From NCBI RefSeq assembly GCF_012524115.1, contig NZ_JAAZWB010000049.1, forward strand, positions 1-64,000: a stretch of 64,000 nucleotides of DNA, in the 5' to 3' direction. A model generated the notes under the pieces. That model had not been told where the DNA came from. It was given only the letters and a program-made list of their open reading frames with translations, and searched no databases. Origin of the DNA: Bacillus sp. RO1. GTDB taxonomy: Bacteria; Bacillota; Bacilli; Bacillales; Bacillaceae_I. Shown here piece after piece: positions 35,972 through 45,166 of the stretch (the stretch's first letter is position 1; every line of letters starts with the position of its first letter). Both the position numbers and the translations under genes were made by a program.

Positions 35972-37216
35972 ATGTCAGAAATTCTAGCAAGCTATCTAGT
36001 TCACGATTCTAAAGGCAATCTCGAAAAAAAAGCGGAAGGGATCGCACTCGGACTTACAATCGGGTCCTGGACTGACCTGCCACAGCTTGAACAAGAGCAG
36101 CTAAAAAAGCATAAAGGCAGAGTAGTTAGAGTGAAAAAACTCTCATCAAGCGAAAGGGTGGATACTTACCTTGGAAAAGCGGTAACACGCGGCATCATCC
36201 AGATAGCTTATCCCAGTTTTAATTTTAGCAATGACCTCCCAGCCATATTAACCACGGTATTTGGCAAGCTATCACTGGACGGGGAGATAAAACTAATTGA
36301 TCTTGAGTTCAGTGAAGACTTGAGGCTAGCTTATCCTGGACCGAAATTCGGAATAGAAGGACTTCGCTCCATTACTGGCGTTCAACATAGACCATTTGTC
36401 ATGAGCATATTTAAAGGGGTCATTGGCAGGGACCTTGCTTTTCACACTGAACAGTTGAAGGAGCAGGCACTCGGGGGAGTGGATTTCATCAAGGATGACG
36501 AAATATTATTTGAAAATGAACTAACTCCTTTTGAAAAAAGGGTAACTGAAGGCAGAAGGATCTTAGAGGAAGTGAAGGAAGAAACAGGTCATCGTGCAAG
36601 ATATGCGGTAAACCTGACAGGTCGTACGTTGGATCTTAAAGATAAGGCAAAAAGGGCTGTAGAATTAGGTGCTGATATTCTATTATTCAATGTATTTGCT
36701 TATGGTCTTGATACACTCCAAAGTTTGGCTGAAGACAAGGAAGTATCCATTCCAATCATGGCGCATCCTGCGGTTAGTGGAGCCATCACACCATCAGAAT
36801 TTTATGGCATATCCAATGAATTGTTGTTAGGAAAACTTTTACGCTTTGCAGGAGCCGACTTTTCTTTATTCCCTTCACCTTACGGAAGTGTTGCGTTGCC
36901 AAAGGAACAAGCGCTTGGAATCCGTGATGCATTAACGGTATCAGACAATCAGTTAAAAGCGACCCTGCCTGTCCCATCAGCTGGCATACACCCTGGACTT
37001 GTACCGCTACTTTATCAAGATTTCGGAAATGACGCGGTCATCAATGCAGGAGGAGGGGTCCACGGTCATGAGCTTGGAGGAGCAGCAGGGGCAAAAGCTT
37101 TCCGTCAAGCGGTAGATGCGGTAAAAGCAGGGGAATCACTGGCAAATTACGCACATAAGCATCCTGAGCTAGAGGTTGCCCTTAAGCAGTGGGGGAGTGT
37201 GGAGGTTACAACATGA
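35972..37216 (+). CDS. mtnW: 2,3-diketo-5-methylthiopentyl-1-phosphate enolase (RuBisCO-like)
   Basis: A 414-residue RuBisCO-like protein that enolises diketomethylthiopentyl phosphate. The [10 protein letters not shown] segment carries the lysine that is carbamylated in this family, with the metal-binding acids next to it. The ATG at 35972 (MSEILASY) has GAAAGGGTG upstream; the frame opens earlier, inside the riboswitch. First gene of mtnWXBD, overlapping mtnX by four bases. Confidence 0.95.
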   Translation: MSEILASYLVHDSKGNLEKKAEGIALGLTIGSWTDLPQLEQEQLKKHKGRVVRVKKLSSSERVDTYLGKAVTRGIIQIAYPSFNFSNDLPAILTTVFGKLSLDGEIKLIDLEFSEDLRLAYPGPKFGIEGLRSITGVQHRPFVMSIFKGVIGRDLAFHTEQLKEQALGGVDFIKDDEILFENELTPFEKRVTEGRRILEEVKEETGHRARYAVNLTGRTLDLKDKAKRAVELGADILLFNVFAYGLDTLQSLAEDKEVSIPIMAHPAVSGAITPSEFYGISNELLLGKLLRFAGADFSLFPSPYGSVALPKEQALGIRDALTVSDNQLKATLPVPSAGIHPGLVPLLYQDFGNDAVINAGGGVHGHELGGAAGAKAFRQAVDAVKAGESLANYAHKHPELEVALKQWGSVEVTT

Positions 37217-37878
37217 CAGGTAAAAAACCGATGATATTTTGTGACTTTGATGGAACTATCACCAATAGTGACAATATTATTGCCATCATGAAGAAATTCG
37301 CTCCTGAAGAATGGGACGACATAAAAAATAAAGTACTATCCCAGGAGATCTCCATCAAGGAAGGTGTAGGAAAAATGTTTGCCCTTCTTCCTACTAAACA
37401 GAGGGAAGTTATAACGGAATATATAGTCTCCCATGCTGAAATACGTGATGGCTTCAAGGAGTTTGTCGCTTTCACAAAAGAAGAAGGAATTCCACTTTAT
37501 ATTGTATCTGGCGGTATTGATTTCTTTGTGGAACCACTTTTAGCAGGCGTGATAGAGGAAACAAACATCTATTGCAATAAGTCTGATTTTTCCGGTGAAA
37601 CAATAAATATCCTTTGGCCGCATGCCTGTGATGACAACTGTAACAATGGTTGTGGCTGTTGCAAGCCATCCATTATCAGAAAGCTGGCCGAACCTGACAC
37701 CCATAAAATTGTGATTGGAGATTCCATTACAGATTTAGAGGCGGCAAAGCTTGCTGATCAAGTAATTGCGAGAGACTTTCTTATTCAAAAGTGCGAGGAG
37801 CATTCCATCGGCTTTTCTCCATTCGAAACCTTTTATGATGTGATGGATATTTTGAAAAAACGGGAGGTGACTGCATGA
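37213..37878 (+). CDS. mtnX: 2-hydroxy-3-keto-5-methylthiopentenyl-1-phosphate phosphatase
   Basis: A 221-residue HAD-family phosphatase. Motif I is FCDFDGTIT near residue 10, with SGG as motif II and [12 protein letters not shown] as motif IV. A cysteine cluster [12 protein letters not shown] near residue 140 looks like a small metal-binding insertion. ATG overlaps the mtnW stop in ATGA, and mtnB overlaps its own stop in the same way, so the three are tightly coupled. Confidence 0.94.
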   Translation: MTGKKPMIFCDFDGTITNSDNIIAIMKKFAPEEWDDIKNKVLSQEISIKEGVGKMFALLPTKQREVITEYIVSHAEIRDGFKEFVAFTKEEGIPLYIVSGGIDFFVEPLLAGVIEETNIYCNKSDFSGETINILWPHACDDNCNNGCGCCKPSIIRKLAEPDTHKIVIGDSITDLEAAKLADQVIARDFLIQKCEEHSIGFSPFETFYDVMDILKKREVTA

Positions 37879-38513
37879 GCCAATTTTTAAAGAAATGGAC
37901 AGAACTTTCTGAGGTTAAGGAAGAGTTGGCTTTACGTGATTGGTTCTTTGGTACAAGTGGAAACCTTTCTATTAAAGTAGCAGACTCCCCACTGCAATTC
38001 TTGGTTTCCTCAAGTGGCAAGGATAAAAGGAAGATAACCTCGGAGGATTTCCTACTTGTGGATGAATCAGGAAAAGCCGTTGAGAATACTGACTTGAAGC
38101 CTTCAGCCGAAACATTACTGCATCTTGAAGTATACCGGAAAACCAAAGCCGGTTGCTCCTTGCATGTCCATACGATAGACAATAATGTCATATCTGAGCT
38201 ATACGGCGAACAAGGGGAAATTAGATTCAAAGGGCAGGAAATCATTAAAGCATTTGGTATTTGGGAGCAAGATGCGGAGGTAAGCATCCCAATTATTAAA
38301 AATCATGCCGATATTCCAGCACTAGCAGATGAATTTTCTTCATTTATTGAAGCAGACGCTGGCGCAGTCCTCATTAGAAATCATGGAATCACCGTCTGGG
38401 GCAGAACTGCCTTTGAAGCAAAAAAATACCTAGAAGCCTGGGAGTTCCTATTCTCCTATCATTTAAAATTACTAAGTGTGAAAAACCTGGTTCAACCAAA
38501 AGTATCTATTTAA
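37875..38513 (+). CDS. mtnB: Methylthioribulose-1-phosphate dehydratase
   Basis: A 212-residue class II aldolase-fold enzyme that dehydrates methylthioribulose 1-phosphate. Zinc ligands come from [10 protein letters not shown] and from [10 protein letters not shown] near the C-terminus; [10 protein letters not shown] near residue 25 binds phosphate. It is translationally coupled to mtnX (ATGA overlap). The gene order W-X-B-D is not the order of reaction, since MtnB acts before MtnW. Confidence 0.94.
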   Translation: MSQFLKKWTELSEVKEELALRDWFFGTSGNLSIKVADSPLQFLVSSSGKDKRKITSEDFLLVDESGKAVENTDLKPSAETLLHLEVYRKTKAGCSLHVHTIDNNVISELYGEQGEIRFKGQEIIKAFGIWEQDAEVSIPIIKNHADIPALADEFSSFIEADAGAVLIRNHGITVWGRTAFEAKKYLEAWEFLFSYHLKLLSVKNLVQPKVSI

Positions 38514-38531
38514 CCTAAGGAGGAATATAAC

Positions 38532-39065
38532 ATGGCAGAAATCAGATTGCATGAAACAAATGAAAGAATCGTAGGAAAAGAACAAGTAGAAAGCTTCCTA
38601 ATTGATAATGAGGTAATCTACGAAAACTGGGACATTGCAAAACTCCCTCAACACTTACAGGAAAACTTTACTTTATCTGATGAAAACAAAGAAGAAATCC
38701 TGACAGTTTTCAAAGATGAAATTGCTGCGATCTCCTTAAAAAGAGGATACAAGGCACAAGACGTTATCTCATTATCTGAGACAACCCCTAACCTGGAGCA
38801 ACTTCTTCAAAACTTCAATAAAGAGCATCATCATACAGATGATGAAGTCCGTTTCATTGTCAGTGGTCATGGTATTTTTGTCATTCAAGGAAAGGACGGT
38901 TCTTTCTTTGATGTTGAATTGGAACCTGGTGATTTAATCTCTGTCCCTCCTAATGTCCGACACTATTTCACCCTAATGGAGGATCGTAAAGTAGTCGCTG
39001 TTCGAATCTTCGTTACAACAGAAGGTTGGGTACCCATTTATGAAAAAGAGGAAGTAAATAACTAA
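38532..39065 (+). CDS. mtnD: Acireductone dioxygenase
   Basis: A 177-residue cupin that oxidises acireductone to formate and the ketoacid that MtnE turns into methionine. The metal set is visible as HHHTDDEVRFIVSGHG and VPPNVRHYF. It has its own strong site AAGGAGG 18 bp after mtnB and ends the operon at a terminator. With this gene the window encodes mtnA, K, B, W, X, D, E and U, a full salvage route from methylthioribose to methionine. Confidence 0.95.
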   Translation: MAEIRLHETNERIVGKEQVESFLIDNEVIYENWDIAKLPQHLQENFTLSDENKEEILTVFKDEIAAISLKRGYKAQDVISLSETTPNLEQLLQNFNKEHHHTDDEVRFIVSGHGIFVIQGKDGSFFDVELEPGDLISVPPNVRHYFTLMEDRKVVAVRIFVTTEGWVPIYEKEEVNN

Positions 39066-39075
39066 TATAAAACAG

Positions 39076-39107
39076 ATGACCTTGCCTTGGCAGGGTCATT
39101 TGTTTTT
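39076..39107 (+). terminator. Terminator after mtnD
   Basis: ATGACCTTGCC pairs with GGCAGGGTCAT (one G-U) and is followed by a T-rich tail. Confidence 0.85.
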
Positions 39108-39131
39108 CATTAATCTAAGAAATTGAAAATC

Positions 39132-39267
39132 CGGTTGATTTCCGTTCAAGGCGCTTCGCTTGCCTGCGGGCGGTCCGTGAGCCTCCTCAGGCTTCGCCTT
39201 CCGTTCCGGGTTCTCACCTGTCCCTTCCTCCCGCGGGCGTCTACGCACCTTCCCCTTCAATCAACTA
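39132..39267. repeat. Intergenic repeat, family B
   Basis: 136-bp copy with GGTTGATTTCCGTTCAAGGC at left and TTCAATCAACTA at right. The centre has GCGGGCGGTCCGTGAGCCTC and CACCTGTCCCTTCCTCCCGC. It shares the GTTGATT terminal inverted repeat with family A but has a different right half. Confidence 0.78.
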
Positions 39268-39351
39268 GATGGCTTCATTCATGAGGGACTATGAAAATGC
39301 ATCTAACCGAGTTAACTGAAAAAGCATTAAGGTTCCGTTTTCGGAACTTTT

Positions 39352-39538
39352 AGCTGTGGATTGGAGCAAATGGCGAAGACTCCTCGAAAATGCTACGCAT
39401 TTTCTTCGTGCGAAGAAGCGCTGCCGAAGCCTTCCTTGTCCTGAGGGAAATAGCGGTAGGTGGAGACCCCGCAGGCGAAGCCGAGGAGGCTCACGTCAGC
39501 CCCTAGGAAAGCGAAGCCATTGCGGAAAGGAACACCGC
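39352..39538. repeat. Family-A repeat with inserted hairpin module
   Basis: Begins AGCTGTGGATTGGAGCAAA. The centre holds the GAAAATGC/GCATTTTC module, and it ends GCGGAAAGGAACACCGCTG. A degenerate MITE-type terminus GAGTTAACTGAAAAA lies at 39309-39323 upstream. Confidence 0.8.
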
Positions 39539-39644
39539 TGAATAAGCAAACCACTAAAATTCTTTCTTTTGTATATGACTACTTTATCAATCAAGAGGGA
39601 ATATAATGGTAAGAAAACAGAGATAGGTTTAGGAGGAAGGCTAA

Positions 39645-40982
39645 ATGGAGCATGTGGTAATTATTGGGGGCATTGCAGGGGGCATGAGTGCTGCTTCCAA
39701 GCTAAGAAGATTAGATAAAACAGTAAAAATTAGCGTTTTTGAAAAAGATGAATATGTTTCATACGGGGCGTGTGGATTGCCATATTACATATCAGGTGTG
39801 ACAGAATCTCATGAAGATCTGCTGGCAAGAACGGTAGAAGAATTTGAAGAACGTGATGTACAGGTTCATATCCATCATGAAGTAACAAAAGTAGACTCCC
39901 AAAACAAAAGGGTGCATGTGAAAAACCTTGAATCTGGAGAGGAAACCTACGTTCACTATGATAAACTATTAATTTCAACCGGTGCAAAACCAATTGTTCC
40001 ACCTTTTATTCCAAAAGAAGCAAGCAATGTTCATACATTGAAGACACTGAATGATGGAATAGAAATGCGTAAGTTTTATCAAGATGAAAGTATAAAGAAA
40101 GTCGGCATCATTGGTGGGGGTTATATCGGAATGGAGCTTGTTGAAACCATGGTAGAGCTTGGCAAAGAGGTGTTTGTCATAGAACTTCAAAATCAGATCC
40201 TACCAAATTACGATGAGGAAATGGCAAAAATCATTTCTGAATCCCTCCAAGATAGGGTTGGAATCCGAACGGGAGAAGAAGTAAAGGAACTAAAAAAGTC
40301 AGAGGGAAAAGTTACAAGCATCGTGACAGACAAAAATTCTTACGAAGTCGATGCGGTTATTGTAAATATAGGTATAAAACCAAACACGGATTTTATTAAA
40401 GAACTCGGCTTAGATATGCTTGAAAATGGCGCAATCATTGTTAATTCCCATCAGGAAACGAGCATCAAGTCTATATATGCTGCGGGAGATTGTGCAACAA
40501 GCAATCACCTTTTATTAAATAAACCAGTAAACATAGCACTCGGTACGACGGCCAATAAACATGGAAGGGTGGCCGCCGACAACCTTGCAGGTATACCTTC
40601 TACATTTGATGGGATTCTCGGAACAAATGTGGTGAAAATTCTAGAATGGACGGCAGCCATGACCGGAATTACTGAAAAACAAGCAAAGCAGGAAAACTTA
40701 GATGTTGAAATAATAGTTATTAAAACAAATAACCATGCCTCTTATTATCCTGGGGCAGAAAACATCCATATCAAGCTGGTGTATGAAAAAGAATCACTAA
40801 AACTTTTGGGAGCACAACTTATTGGTAAGGATGAATCCATCGCTAAGAGACTGGATGTTTATGCGACAGCCATTACATGCGGTTTAACCACCAAGCAAAT
40901 TGGCATGTTGGATTTGTGTTATGCGCCTCCATATGCTACCGTATGGGATGCTGTACAAGTTGCAGCTAATGCAGCTAAATAA
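39645..40982 (+). CDS. cdr: CoA-disulfide reductase
   Basis: A 445-residue flavoprotein of the single-cysteine disulfide reductase group. The FAD motif GGIAGGMSAASKLRR is at residue 8. The redox cysteine is Cys43 in SYGACGLPYY, without a partner cysteine. The second dinucleotide motif is GGGYIGMELVE, and a C-terminal dimer domain follows. It keeps coenzyme A reduced in Bacillaceae, where CoA and bacillithiol replace glutathione. There is no rhodanese extension. Strong AGGAGG site; stands alone. Confidence 0.92.
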   Translation: MEHVVIIGGIAGGMSAASKLRRLDKTVKISVFEKDEYVSYGACGLPYYISGVTESHEDLLARTVEEFEERDVQVHIHHEVTKVDSQNKRVHVKNLESGEETYVHYDKLLISTGAKPIVPPFIPKEASNVHTLKTLNDGIEMRKFYQDESIKKVGIIGGGYIGMELVETMVELGKEVFVIELQNQILPNYDEEMAKIISESLQDRVGIRTGEEVKELKKSEGKVTSIVTDKNSYEVDAVIVNIGIKPNTDFIKELGLDMLENGAIIVNSHQETSIKSIYAAGDCATSNHLLLNKPVNIALGTTANKHGRVAADNLAGIPSTFDGILGTNVVKILEWTAAMTGITEKQAKQENLDVEIIVIKTNNHASYYPGAENIHIKLVYEKESLKLLGAQLIGKDESIAKRLDVYATAITCGLTTKQIGMLDLCYAPPYATVWDAVQVAANAAK

Positions 40983-41031
40983 TTTAACAAAGTGTAAATA
41001 AGTTGAGTTAATATTATGAATTTTCTTTACC

Positions 41032-41060
41032 TTAGAAGACGATTATGCTACTGTTATAAT
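41032..41060 (+). promoter_or_regulatory. Candidate promoter of CBS-ACT gene
   Basis: TTAGAA (41032-41037), 17 bp, then consensus TATAAT (41055-41060), about 50 nt ahead of the start. Confidence 0.45.
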
Positions 41061-41111
41061 AGTTTTATAACATACATATTCTAGAGAGAATTTGCCTAAG
41101 GAGTGAGAGGT

Positions 41112-41750
41112 ATGAAGGTCCGTTACAATTTTGTGCCGAAGCATGATGTAGAGTTCTGTGAACCAACTTACACTATTAAACAAGCTTATGAGAAAATCAA
41201 GGATACAGGCTACAGATGTATACCTATTCTTTCTAATGATGGGAATACATTCTTAGGCCTAGTCTACAAAGTGCACTTATTGGATTATCTATACGAACAA
41301 AAAGGGAGCCCCGATGATTCAGTAGAAGTACTGATCAAAAACCAAGATGCTTTTATTTTTGAGGAAGATTCATTCTTTAAAGCATTTTTCACGATTAAAC
41401 GACTGCCTTTTATCGCAGTGCTAAATGAGGAAAATGAGTTTCTCGGGATACTGACGCATGCGAATGTGATGGATGTCTTAGCTGATTCATTTGGTATGAA
41501 AACAGGTGGCTACACCCTTACTATCGCTACGATTGAGCATAAAGGGGCAATCAAGGACCTTGTTTCCATGTTAAAGGACGTTAATATTGATGGAATGCTT
41601 ACCCTTGACAATGGAGAAAAGTATTTGCGTAGGATAATTGTAAATTTACCAGCTGAATTACCGCAAGAGAAGGTAAACAAATTAGTGAAAAAACTCGGAG
41701 AAAAAGAATTCCGAGTCACACATGTCGATCAAATTGATGTGCAAAAATAA
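41112..41750 (+). CDS. CBS-pair/ACT-like protein, CbpA-like c-di-AMP binding
   Basis: A 212-residue cytosolic protein. Two CBS motifs fill residues 1-130 (KDTGYRCIPILSNDGNTFLG and RLPFIAVLNEENEFLGILT), followed by an ACT-like domain (YTLTIATIEHKGAIKDLV to the end). This is the domain plan of the Listeria c-di-AMP binding protein CbpA, whose physiological role is not settled. The ATG at 41112 has AAGGAG eight bases ahead; a GTG nine bases earlier lies in the ribosome binding region. Single gene. Confidence 0.8.
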   Translation: MKVRYNFVPKHDVEFCEPTYTIKQAYEKIKDTGYRCIPILSNDGNTFLGLVYKVHLLDYLYEQKGSPDDSVEVLIKNQDAFIFEEDSFFKAFFTIKRLPFIAVLNEENEFLGILTHANVMDVLADSFGMKTGGYTLTIATIEHKGAIKDLVSMLKDVNIDGMLTLDNGEKYLRRIIVNLPAELPQEKVNKLVKKLGEKEFRVTHVDQIDVQK

Positions 41751-41756
41751 AGAAGA

Positions 41757-41784
41757 GAGCAGCCCCGAAATTTGGAGGCTGCTC
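41757..41784. terminator. Terminator between convergent CbpA-like and deacetylase genes
   Basis: An 8-bp perfect stem GAGCAGCC/GGCTGCTC with a 12-base loop. The T-rich side is on the minus strand, serving the deacetylase gene. Confidence 0.65.
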
Positions 41785-41802
41785 TATGTGCGTTTAATCC
41801 TT

Positions 41803-42576
41803 TTAGTGCAGTAAGATTTCTCTATCAATTAGGATGTTTGATAATGTCACAATTTCCGCTTTTTCTTGCAGTTTAGGGATATACTGTTTTAAGACACTTG
41901 CTGTCTTTTCCCCTACAATACCAACATGGCCAATGGCTATGATGGAATCATCCACTTCTGTTTTTTTAATGAGCTGATTCGTTTGTTTTACAATATGGTT
42001 AGTGGTGTAGACTTCGTCAAAGAATAATTCATTCTCTAAAAATGGAACTCCCAATTCTGTTGCTAATTCTGCCACCACACTCTTTTTTGTTGTTTTACTA
42101 TCTAAATAATAAAGATTTCGCTCTTTACAGATCCCTAGAATAATTTTCATGATCCGCTTATCGGCAGTAATCTTAGATCCCATATGGTTATTAATTCCTA
42201 CCGCGTAAGGAACAGAATCAATGGCGTCATTTACTCTTTTATATATTTCTTCATTAGATAGATTGGAGGTAATGGCACCTGGTCCTAGCCAGCTTCTTTT
42301 TCCTTTCAATGGTTCCATGGGAAGGTGAAGGATCACTTCGTGGCCTAATTGGTGAGCCAGTTCAGCGTCTTGTTTGGTGGTAGAAAGAAATGGCATGACT
42401 GCTACAGTCAAGGGCACGGGTAAATGGAGGATTTCCTCGGTACCCTTCATGTTATTGCCGAAATCATCAATAACAATGGCTACTTTATTGCTAGGGAGTT
42501 CTTCGGCAGAAGGGTTAAAAGAAGGGAGACCAAAGATAAACATGCTACTCAGGATGATAACTACAATCATTTTCAT
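41803..42576 (-). CDS. Divergent polysaccharide deacetylase (YibQ-type)
   Basis: A 257-residue secreted protein. Residues 1-24 form a signal peptide. The domain is the divergent polysaccharide deacetylase family, with AIVIDDFGNN near residue 33, HEVILHLPMEP and GINNHMGSKIT as metal-site motifs. It probably acts on cell-wall or spore polysaccharide outside the cell; the substrate is unproven. Single gene on the minus strand, convergent with the CbpA-like gene. Confidence 0.85.
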   Translation of the reverse strand: MKMIVVIILSSMFIFGLPSFNPSAEELPSNKVAIVIDDFGNNMKGTEEILHLPVPLTVAVMPFLSTTKQDAELAHQLGHEVILHLPMEPLKGKRSWLGPGAITSNLSNEEIYKRVNDAIDSVPYAVGINNHMGSKITADKRIMKIILGICKERNLYYLDSKTTKKSVVAELATELGVPFLENELFFDEVYTTNHIVKQTNQLIKKTEVDDSIIAIGHVGIVGEKTASVLKQYIPKLQEKAEIVTLSNILIDREILLH

Positions 42577-42742
42577 TTTTGCACCTACTTGTCTAAATAT
42601 GTATTTTTTTGATTCGACAAAATTTGCATGCGGAGATGGAAAGATGGGAACCTAACTCTACTGCCTCTAGATACTTTGTCCTATTTTTTACATATAATTA
42701 AAAATAAATTCTATGAAAAAAATGTCTAACTTTGCGATTCTA

Positions 42743-42777
42743 TTTACAATTATAGAAATTATTGTAATAATTTCTAT
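42743..42777 (+). promoter_or_regulatory. spo0E promoter overlapped by a perfect palindrome
   Basis: TTTACA (42743-42748), 17 bp, AATAAT (42766-42771). The palindrome ATAGAAATTATT-GT-AATAATTTCTAT (42752-42777) is perfect over 12+12 bp and covers the spacer, the -10 and the predicted start region, an ideal place for a repressor. The regulator is unknown. Confidence 0.55.
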
Positions 42778-42808
42778 TGTGGAATTTGATGCAGAAGGGG
42801 CGAGTCGC

Positions 42809-42982
42809 ATGTCTTATGAAGGGTATGTAGATCAACTGTTAATATTAATAAAAGAGAAAAGAGATACGATGATAGCAGTCGCCAACAAGACTGGTTATAT
42901 AAGTGAACAAACGGTAAAATGTAGCCAGGATCTAGATAAGTTGATTTATAAATACCAAGAAATAATATATGAGAAAAAATAA
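42809..42982 (+). CDS. spo0E: Spo0E-family aspartyl-phosphate phosphatase
   Basis: A 57-residue protein of the Spo0E family, which dephosphorylates Spo0A~P and delays sporulation. The family motif SQDLD is present in KCSQDLDKLIYKYQ, preceded by an amphipathic helix. The frame is open from 42713, but that start has no ribosome binding site and gives a long hydrophobic extension. ATG 42809 follows AGAAGGGG and gives the normal family length. Location between the mtn and clpE blocks matches B. subtilis spo0E. Confidence 0.85.
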   Translation: MSYEGYVDQLLILIKEKRDTMIAVANKTGYISEQTVKCSQDLDKLIYKYQEIIYEKK

Positions 42983-42992
42983 TATTACATAT

Positions 42993-43019
42993 AAAAAAAA
43001 CCGCCCTAAATAGACGGTT
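42993..43019 (-). terminator. Terminator of ZIP transporter gene
   Basis: On the minus strand an imperfect seven-pair stem (TAACCGTC with GGCGGTT) is followed by eight T. Confidence 0.7.
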
Positions 43020-43752
43020 AGAATATCTGTGTGAGAAAAATCATGAAAAGCAATCCGATGATGAAAGAATAGGTGGAGGTCGTTTCATTTCCATCACCAT
43101 GACTTTCAGGAATCAATTCTTTATAGATGATATAAAGCATCGCTCCTGCTGCAAAAGCAAGTCCATATGGGACAAGGGATGATACAACTGAAGTGAGATA
43201 GAATCCCAATAAAGCCATTGGTATCTCGACAGCCCCGGTTAGAGTCGCAACGATAAAAGCTTTCAGTTTTGTAATCCTCTGATTAATTAAGAATAAAGCC
43301 ACCAAAAAACCTTCTGGTGCATTTTGCAACCCAATCGCAAAGGCAATCAAATTTCCGGTGTCTGCTGCGTCTGATGCATAGCTTACCCCAACAGAAAGTC
43401 CTTCTGGTATATTATGCAATGTTATCGCTGCAACAATCAGCATTGCTTTTTGATCAAAAGCGATTCCTTTTCGATTATGCTCCAAATCTATATGAGGAAT
43501 GGACCTTTCTAAAAGGGTTAAAGTAATGACACCTAGAAGCAACCCAATTCCCAATGGAACAAAACCTCCGTATGAAAGAGCCTCCGGTATTAAACTCATA
43601 GTAGCTGCAGCCATCATGATACCGGCTGTAAATGCAAGGAGTGTATCTCTCCATTTGTGAGTCAAAGTGTTATTCAAAAATAAAATTGGCAAGGCTCCTA
43701 AACCTGTGGACATGGCAGCCAATACACTTCCTATTATTACTTCTGACATCAT
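43018..43752 (-). CDS. ZIP-family divalent metal transporter
   Basis: A 244-residue membrane protein with eight hydrophobic helices. The metal-site motifs of the ZIP/GufA group are present: LHNIPEGLSVG in helix 4 and LQNAPEGFLVAL in helix 5. A histidine loop between helices 3 and 4 is weak (HIDLEHNRK). It likely imports zinc or iron. Start ATG 43752 or 43749 after AAAGGA. The 5' leader holds a hairpin (43776-43800) but no recognised metal operator. Confidence 0.88.
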   Translation of the reverse strand: MMSEVIIGSVLAAMSTGLGALPILFLNNTLTHKWRDTLLAFTAGIMMAAATMSLIPEALSYGGFVPLGIGLLLGVITLTLLERSIPHIDLEHNRKGIAFDQKAMLIVAAITLHNIPEGLSVGVSYASDAADTGNLIAFAIGLQNAPEGFLVALFLINQRITKLKAFIVATLTGAVEIPMALLGFYLTSVVSSLVPYGLAFAAGAMLYIIYKELIPESHGDGNETTSTYSFIIGLLFMIFLTQIF

Positions 43753-44143
43753 ATATTTCCTTTCTAGTCTTATAAGAAAGTTCTCTAATTGGGAACTTTC
43801 ATTTTTTATGTACTAAGCATATTGTACCAATAATTTTTTTATATACAAAGTAAGGCGATTTAAACCAATCAAACTAAATATCTGACAGGACGTCTCTCAT
43901 CTATCATCAGACAACCTTAAGCTATTTTCTATGAGAAAAGTGAAAGATTTATCGTTAATGATAGTATTTTGTAAATTTTATGTGAAGAAAAAGTTGTTAG
44001 AACACAAATATTGCAATAAAAAGTAAATATTTTTAACATTTTGTAAAAAAACTGAAAAAATTGTAGCCGTATCCAACTGGAGTTCGTTATACTTTTATAT
44101 GTGAGAGAAACACCATCATAATTTCTTAGGGGGAAAAAGAAAC
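43753..44143. other. Divergent control region of ZIP and phnD genes
   Basis: Contains a perfect inverted repeat GAAAGTTC/GAACTTTC (43776-43783 and 43793-43800) in the leader of the ZIP gene. For phnD there is a TATACT -10 at 44088-44093 with no good -35, which suggests that an activator is needed. No coding frame was found. Confidence 0.45.
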
Positions 44144-45088
44144 ATGAAGAAGTTTTTATCAATCTTTTTGGTTGCTATTCTTGCAATCAGCCTGGCTGCA
44201 TGTGGCAGTAACAATTCTAGTGGAGAAAACACAAACTCTAACTCAGACTCTGCAACTGGTGGAGAGCAAATTACACCTGAAAAAATTGTTATGGGATTTG
44301 TTCCATCACAAGAATCAGACACCATTGCTGACACGGTAGCGCCATTGGCAGATCGTTTAGGAGAAGAGCTTGGTATTGAAGTGGAAGGTCGAGTTATGAC
44401 TGACTATACTGCTCTAATTGAAGCAATGGGATCAAATGAAGTACATGTTGGATTTATACCTGCGTTCGGTTATGTATTGGCCAATGAGCAATATGGTGCA
44501 GAAGTAATCTTAAAGTCTATCAGATATGGTAGTGGTACATACAAAGCTCAGTACATCGTTAGAGCCGATTCCGGAATTGAATCACTTGCTGACCTTGAGG
44601 GCAAAATTTGGGCATATCCTGATGCAGCATCTACATCTGGATTCTTATTCCCTGCATCTCAATTAATGGACGAGTTTGATATTGCAAGTGCACAAGATTT
44701 ACAGACTACTTTCTTCAGTGACACTGTACAATCAGGTGCACATGACACGGCTGCAATCGCTGTGTACGAAGGTGATGCTGATGTTGCAACAACTTTCGAA
44801 GATGTTCGAACTGGATTAGAAGAAGAATACCCAGACATTATGGAAAAAACAAAGGTTATTGGTTACACAGAGGAAATTCCTAACGATACCATTTCTGTTA
44901 CTAAAGAATTAGATGATGAATTAGTACAAAAGATTAAAGATACATTCCTATCTTTCAATGAAGACGAAGATATGATAAAAATCATGAACGAAGTATACAG
45001 TTGGGATGAAATCAGTGAAGCAACTGATGAAGAATACAAAGTTGTAAAGGAAACTTATGAGAAATTTAAGGATTCCATTTCTTTCTAA
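44144..45088 (+). CDS. phnD: Phosphonate/phosphite-type ABC transporter binding lipoprotein
   Basis: A 314-residue solute-binding protein. The signal peptide ends in the lipobox SLAAC (Cys20). A low-complexity Ser/Asn linker follows, then the PhnD-type periplasmic fold, with MGFVPSQESDTIADTVAPLADRL and DVATTFEDVRTGL as ligand-site segments. Members bind phosphonate, phosphite or other small oxyanions, so the ligand is not fixed by sequence. First gene of the phnDCEE cluster; a hairpin downstream probably keeps its mRNA more abundant than the rest. Confidence 0.9.
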   Translation: MKKFLSIFLVAILAISLAACGSNNSSGENTNSNSDSATGGEQITPEKIVMGFVPSQESDTIADTVAPLADRLGEELGIEVEGRVMTDYTALIEAMGSNEVHVGFIPAFGYVLANEQYGAEVILKSIRYGSGTYKAQYIVRADSGIESLADLEGKIWAYPDAASTSGFLFPASQLMDEFDIASAQDLQTTFFSDTVQSGAHDTAAIAVYEGDADVATTFEDVRTGLEEEYPDIMEKTKVIGYTEEIPNDTISVTKELDDELVQKIKDTFLSFNEDEDMIKIMNEVYSWDEISEATDEEYKVVKETYEKFKDSISF

Positions 45089-45107
45089 TTTTATATGATT
45101 TGCAATC

Positions 45108-45134
45108 TAGGGGGAGGTTGCTTCCCCTATTTTG
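45108..45134 (+). terminator. Intraoperon hairpin between phnD and phnC
   Basis: An 8-bp stem TAGGGGGA/TTCCCCTA, followed by TTTTG. It probably attenuates transcription after the binding-protein gene. Confidence 0.6.
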
Positions 45135-45166
45135 TTGTGTATGTTATGAATTGAGGGGGTTTCAAC

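Noticed and set aside
37472-37669. Minus-strand frame with cysteine/histidine-rich product
   Set aside because: Shadow of the mtnX cysteine cluster read in reverse.
39356-39541. 61-codon frame
   Set aside because: Translation of a family-A repeat copy.
42713-42808. Upstream extension of spo0E giving a hydrophobic N-terminus
   Set aside because: No ribosome binding site at 42713, and the stretch contains the promoter and palindrome; the start at 42809 gives the normal family length.
43970-44000. TGTAAA/TGTGAA/TGTTAG series resembling a PhoP box
   Set aside because: Spacings are 11 and 14, and the site is about 100 bp upstream of the likely start, too far for a typical PhoP-activated promoter.
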